64,000 nucleotides of DNA, taken from the NCBI RefSeq assembly GCF_036203305.1, contig NZ_CP108132.1:62001-126000 (forward strand), read 5' to 3'. The first letter of the stretch is position 1. The number at the start of each line of letters is the position of its first letter. The position numbers were made by a program, and so were the translations under genes. Below are positions 28,938-64,000 of this stretch, piece after piece. This stretch comes from Streptomyces sp. NBC_00190. GTDB taxonomy: Bacteria > Actinomycetota > Actinomycetes > Streptomycetales > Streptomycetaceae. The notes below the pieces were generated by a model. It made no database searches. It had not been told where the DNA came from and was given only the letters and a program-made list of their open reading frames with translations.

Positions 28938-28952
28938 GCGCGTACGGGGTGT

Positions 28953-29747
28953 TCAGCGCTTGGCGGCGGCCCGCTGGTACGCCCGGCCGGCGAGCGGCAC
29001 GACCACCGCAAGCAGGACGAGCAGCACCACGAGCGCGGCGGTGACGGGGTGTTCGGAGGGGAAGGCGCCGCTGGAGGGGCCGCGCTCGTTGCCGAACAGG
29101 TCGCGGGCGGCGGAGACCACCGCACTGACCGGGTTCCACTCGACGACCACGCGCATCCAGCCGGGCAGGCCTTCCGGCGGCACGAAGGCGTTGGAGAGGA
29201 AGGCCAGCGGCATCATCACCACACCGGAGAGCGCGCTGACCGCCTCCGGGCTGCGCAGGCTCAGGCCCACCAGGGCGCCCAGCCAGGACATCGCGAAGCC
29301 CATCAGGAGCAGCAGCCCGAAGCCGGCGAGCGTCTGGAGCACGCCGTTGTGCGCACGCCAGCCCATGAAGTAGCCGACGACGGCCATCACGGCGCTGGTC
29401 CAGCCGACGAGGACGAGGTCGGCGGTGGTCCGGCCGAGAAGGACCGAGGAGCGGGAGATGGGCAGCGCGCGGAAGCGGTCCACCAGGCCGTTGTTGAGGT
29501 CCTCGACCACACCGATCGCCGTGGTGGTGAGGTTGGCGAGCATCACCTGCGCGAAGATGCCGGCCATGATGTATTCCTTGTAGCCGCCCTGGCCCGGCGC
29601 CTGCATGGCGCTGCCGAAGAGGTAGCCGAAGACGAGCACGAACGCCACCGGCATGATGGTGATGCCGAGGAGCTGCTCCGGCATCCGCCGGATGTGCCGC
29701 ATCTGGCGGCCCGCGAGTGCGAACGAGTCGCTGATCACCTCGGTCAT
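28953..29747 (-). CDS. ABC-2 type permease (DrrB-like)
   Basis: A 264-residue ABC-2 membrane protein with about six TMs (for example LLGITIMPVAFVLVFGYLFG, VLANLTTTAIGVV, LLLLMGFAMSWLGALVGLSL, LVVLLVLLAVVVPLAG) and the NGLVDRFRALPISRSSVL coupling helix typical of DrrB drug-resistance permeases. It works with the ATPase encoded just upstream (4-nt ATGA overlap). As the last genes of the leftward NRPS operon, the pair probably exports or gives resistance to the nonribosomal peptide. Confidence 0.92.
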   Translation of the reverse strand: MTEVISDSFALAGRQMRHIRRMPEQLLGITIMPVAFVLVFGYLFGSAMQAPGQGGYKEYIMAGIFAQVMLANLTTTAIGVVEDLNNGLVDRFRALPISRSSVLLGRTTADLVLVGWTSAVMAVVGYFMGWRAHNGVLQTLAGFGLLLLMGFAMSWLGALVGLSLRSPEAVSALSGVVMMPLAFLSNAFVPPEGLPGWMRVVVEWNPVSAVVSAARDLFGNERGPSSGAFPSEHPVTAALVVLLVLLAVVVPLAGRAYQRAAAKR

Positions 29748-30760
29748 GCCGCCTGCATCTCCTTCGTGTCCGTGTCCGTGTCCGTGTGCGTGTTGCCGTC
29801 CTCGGCCTCCGCGGCGCGGCCGCCGCCCTTCTGGCCGGTGAGGGAGAGGAAGACGTCGTCGAGCGAGGAGCGGCGAACGGCGAAGTCCTGCGGCTCGATG
29901 CCCAGGCGCTCCAGGCCCGACGCGGCGGCGGCGATGGTGTTCACCCCGCCGGTCAGCGGCACCGAGACGGTGCGGGCCGCGCGGTCGACGACGGGCTCGC
30001 CCGGGGAGACGTCGGCCAGCACCCGGGTCGCGGCGGCCAGGTCGGCGACCGAGGCGACCGAGACCTCCAGGCGCTCGCCGCCGACCTTGCGCTTGAGCTC
30101 GTCGGGGGTGCCGTCGGCGATGACCACGCCCTTGTCGATGACCGCGATCCGGTCGGCGAGCTGGTCGGCCTCCTCCAGGTACTGGGTGGTCAGCAGCACG
30201 GTCACACCGCCGTCCACCTGCTCCTTGATCATCTCCCAGAGGGCGAGCCGGCTCGTGAGGTCCAGACCCGTGGTGGGCTCGTCCAGGAAGAGCACGGGTG
30301 GGCGGGCCACGAGGCTGGCGGCAAGGTCGAGGCGGCGGCGCATGCCGCCCGAGTACGTCTTGGCCATGCGGTCGGCGGCGTCCACCAGGCCGAACTTCTC
30401 CAGGAGTTCGTCGGCGCGGGCCCGCGCGCCCTTGCGGCCCAGGCGCAACAGGGTGCCTATGAGCTGGAGGTTCTCCCGGCCGGTGAGCCGCTCGTCGACG
30501 GCCGCGTACTGGCCGGTGAGACCCACGTTGGCGCGGATCAGCTTGGCCTGCGTGGCCAGGTCGTAGCCCGCCACGGTGGCGCGGCCCTCGTCCGGGTCCA
30601 GCAGGGTCGCCAGGATGCGCACGGTGGTGGTTTTGCCCGCACCGTTGGGACCGAGTACGCCCAGGATGGTGCCCGCGGGCACTTCGAGGTCGATGCCGTT
30701 CAGCGCCTGGTGGTCGCCGTAGCGCTTGCGGAGGCCCTCCGCCGAGATTGCCGTTTCCAT
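29744..30760 (-). CDS. ABC transporter ATPase (DrrA-like)
   Basis: A 338-residue daunorubicin-resistance-type ATPase: Walker A GPNGAGKTTT (near 38), signature YSGGMRRRLDLA, Walker B VLFLDEPTTGLD, switch region LTTQYLEEADQLAD. The C-terminal extension of about 100 residues after the nucleotide domain is usual for DrrA. ATG 30760 is preferred over GTG 30769 because AAAGGAG lies 8 nt upstream. The end of the protein holds a short repeat encoded by tandem GTGTCC units (29766-29791; HTDTDTDTK). It starts 34 nt after the stop of the thioesterase-bearing NRPS gene, marking it as the cluster exporter. Confidence 0.93.
   Translation of the reverse strand: METAISAEGLRKRYGDHQALNGIDLEVPAGTILGVLGPNGAGKTTTVRILATLLDPDEGRATVAGYDLATQAKLIRANVGLTGQYAAVDERLTGRENLQLIGTLLRLGRKGARARADELLEKFGLVDAADRMAKTYSGGMRRRLDLAASLVARPPVLFLDEPTTGLDLTSRLALWEMIKEQVDGGVTVLLTTQYLEEADQLADRIAVIDKGVVIADGTPDELKRKVGGERLEVSVASVADLAAATRVLADVSPGEPVVDRAARTVSVPLTGGVNTIAAAASGLERLGIEPQDFAVRRSSLDDVFLSLTGQKGGGRAAEAEDGNTHTDTDTDTKEMQAA
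29766..29791 (-). repeat. GTGTCC tandem microrepeat in the ABC ATPase gene
   Basis: About four tandem GTGTCC-like units near the 3' end of the DrrA-like gene encode alternating Thr-Asp. The units are in frame (6 bp), so length changes would not break the protein. Confidence 0.6.
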
Positions 30761-30794
30761 GACGGCCACTCCTTTACGTCTGGTCGTGCGGGGG

Positions 30795-41039
<10,245 letters not shown>

Positions 41040-41054
41040 GTCGCTTCTCTCCAC

Positions 41055-64000
<22,946 letters not shown>

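Overview
The window is a high-GC actinomycete chromosome segment, almost certainly Streptomyces. The signs are the gene families present (AfsA/butyrolactone receptor pair, MelC1/MelC2, two SARP regulators, a SigR-like sigma factor), the strong G/C third-position bias, and rare TTA (bldA) codons placed in regulatory or export genes. The right half is a giant NRPS locus that runs off the window at 64000. The left half is a patchwork of signalling, regulatory and accessory genes with a compact lasso-peptide operon.

Layout. 1-4300: SigR-like ECF sigma factor, short-chain dehydrogenase, NmrA-like reductase, TetR-type butyrolactone receptor, and a divergent AfsA-type synthase with two TTA codons. 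4600-5850: tyrosinase pair melC1-melC2. 5900-9540: MBL-fold hydrolase divergent from an AraC regulator, an orphan ABC ATPase, and a PEP-mutase/isocitrate-lyase-like enzyme. 9650-13910: a tryptophan-halogenase-like flavoprotein without the usual catalytic Lys and Glu, divergent from a 75-aa peptide gene across a direct-repeat SARP-type site; then SARP 1 and a 67-aa exported peptide. 13933-19911: an AfsR-like SARP with TPRs (SARP 2), acyl-CoA carboxylase epsilon and beta subunits, and a polyprenyl synthetase. 20144-26172: a cysteine-rich secreted protein, an MMPL exporter, a relic of the secreted-protein gene, and a lasso operon lasA-lasC-lasB1-lasB2 whose 39-aa precursor gene is easily missed. 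26386-28883: a membrane protein and an AarF/UbiB-like kinase. 28953-64000: a DrrAB-type ABC exporter and two NRPS genes, all leftward.

The most interesting signal is a 16-bp imperfect inverted repeat (consensus TGGCAG-N4-CTGCCA). It occurs six times, only between genes, in front of SARP 2, the secreted protein, the MMPL exporter (twice), the relic, and the lasso precursor. It lies about 75-140 nt from the start codons and mostly in the same orientation relative to the gene. This ties the SARP, lasso peptide, secreted protein and exporter into one apparent regulon.

The NRPS genes hold nine adenylation domains within the window (six in the 5'-truncated protein, three plus a thioesterase in the last protein). 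Hand-read pocket codes suggest Phe-like, D-hydrophobic, Val, unassigned, D-(basic?), Gly-like with an epimerase, Pro, basic(?), hydrophobic. The NRPS genes show recombination: a 677-bp block is repeated exactly at two thiolation-epimerization junctions, and two hydrophobic adenylation domains are written in a different codon style. The start of the assembly line is beyond 64000; no MbtH-like gene was seen in the window. All annotations come from reading the sequence; no database search was run.
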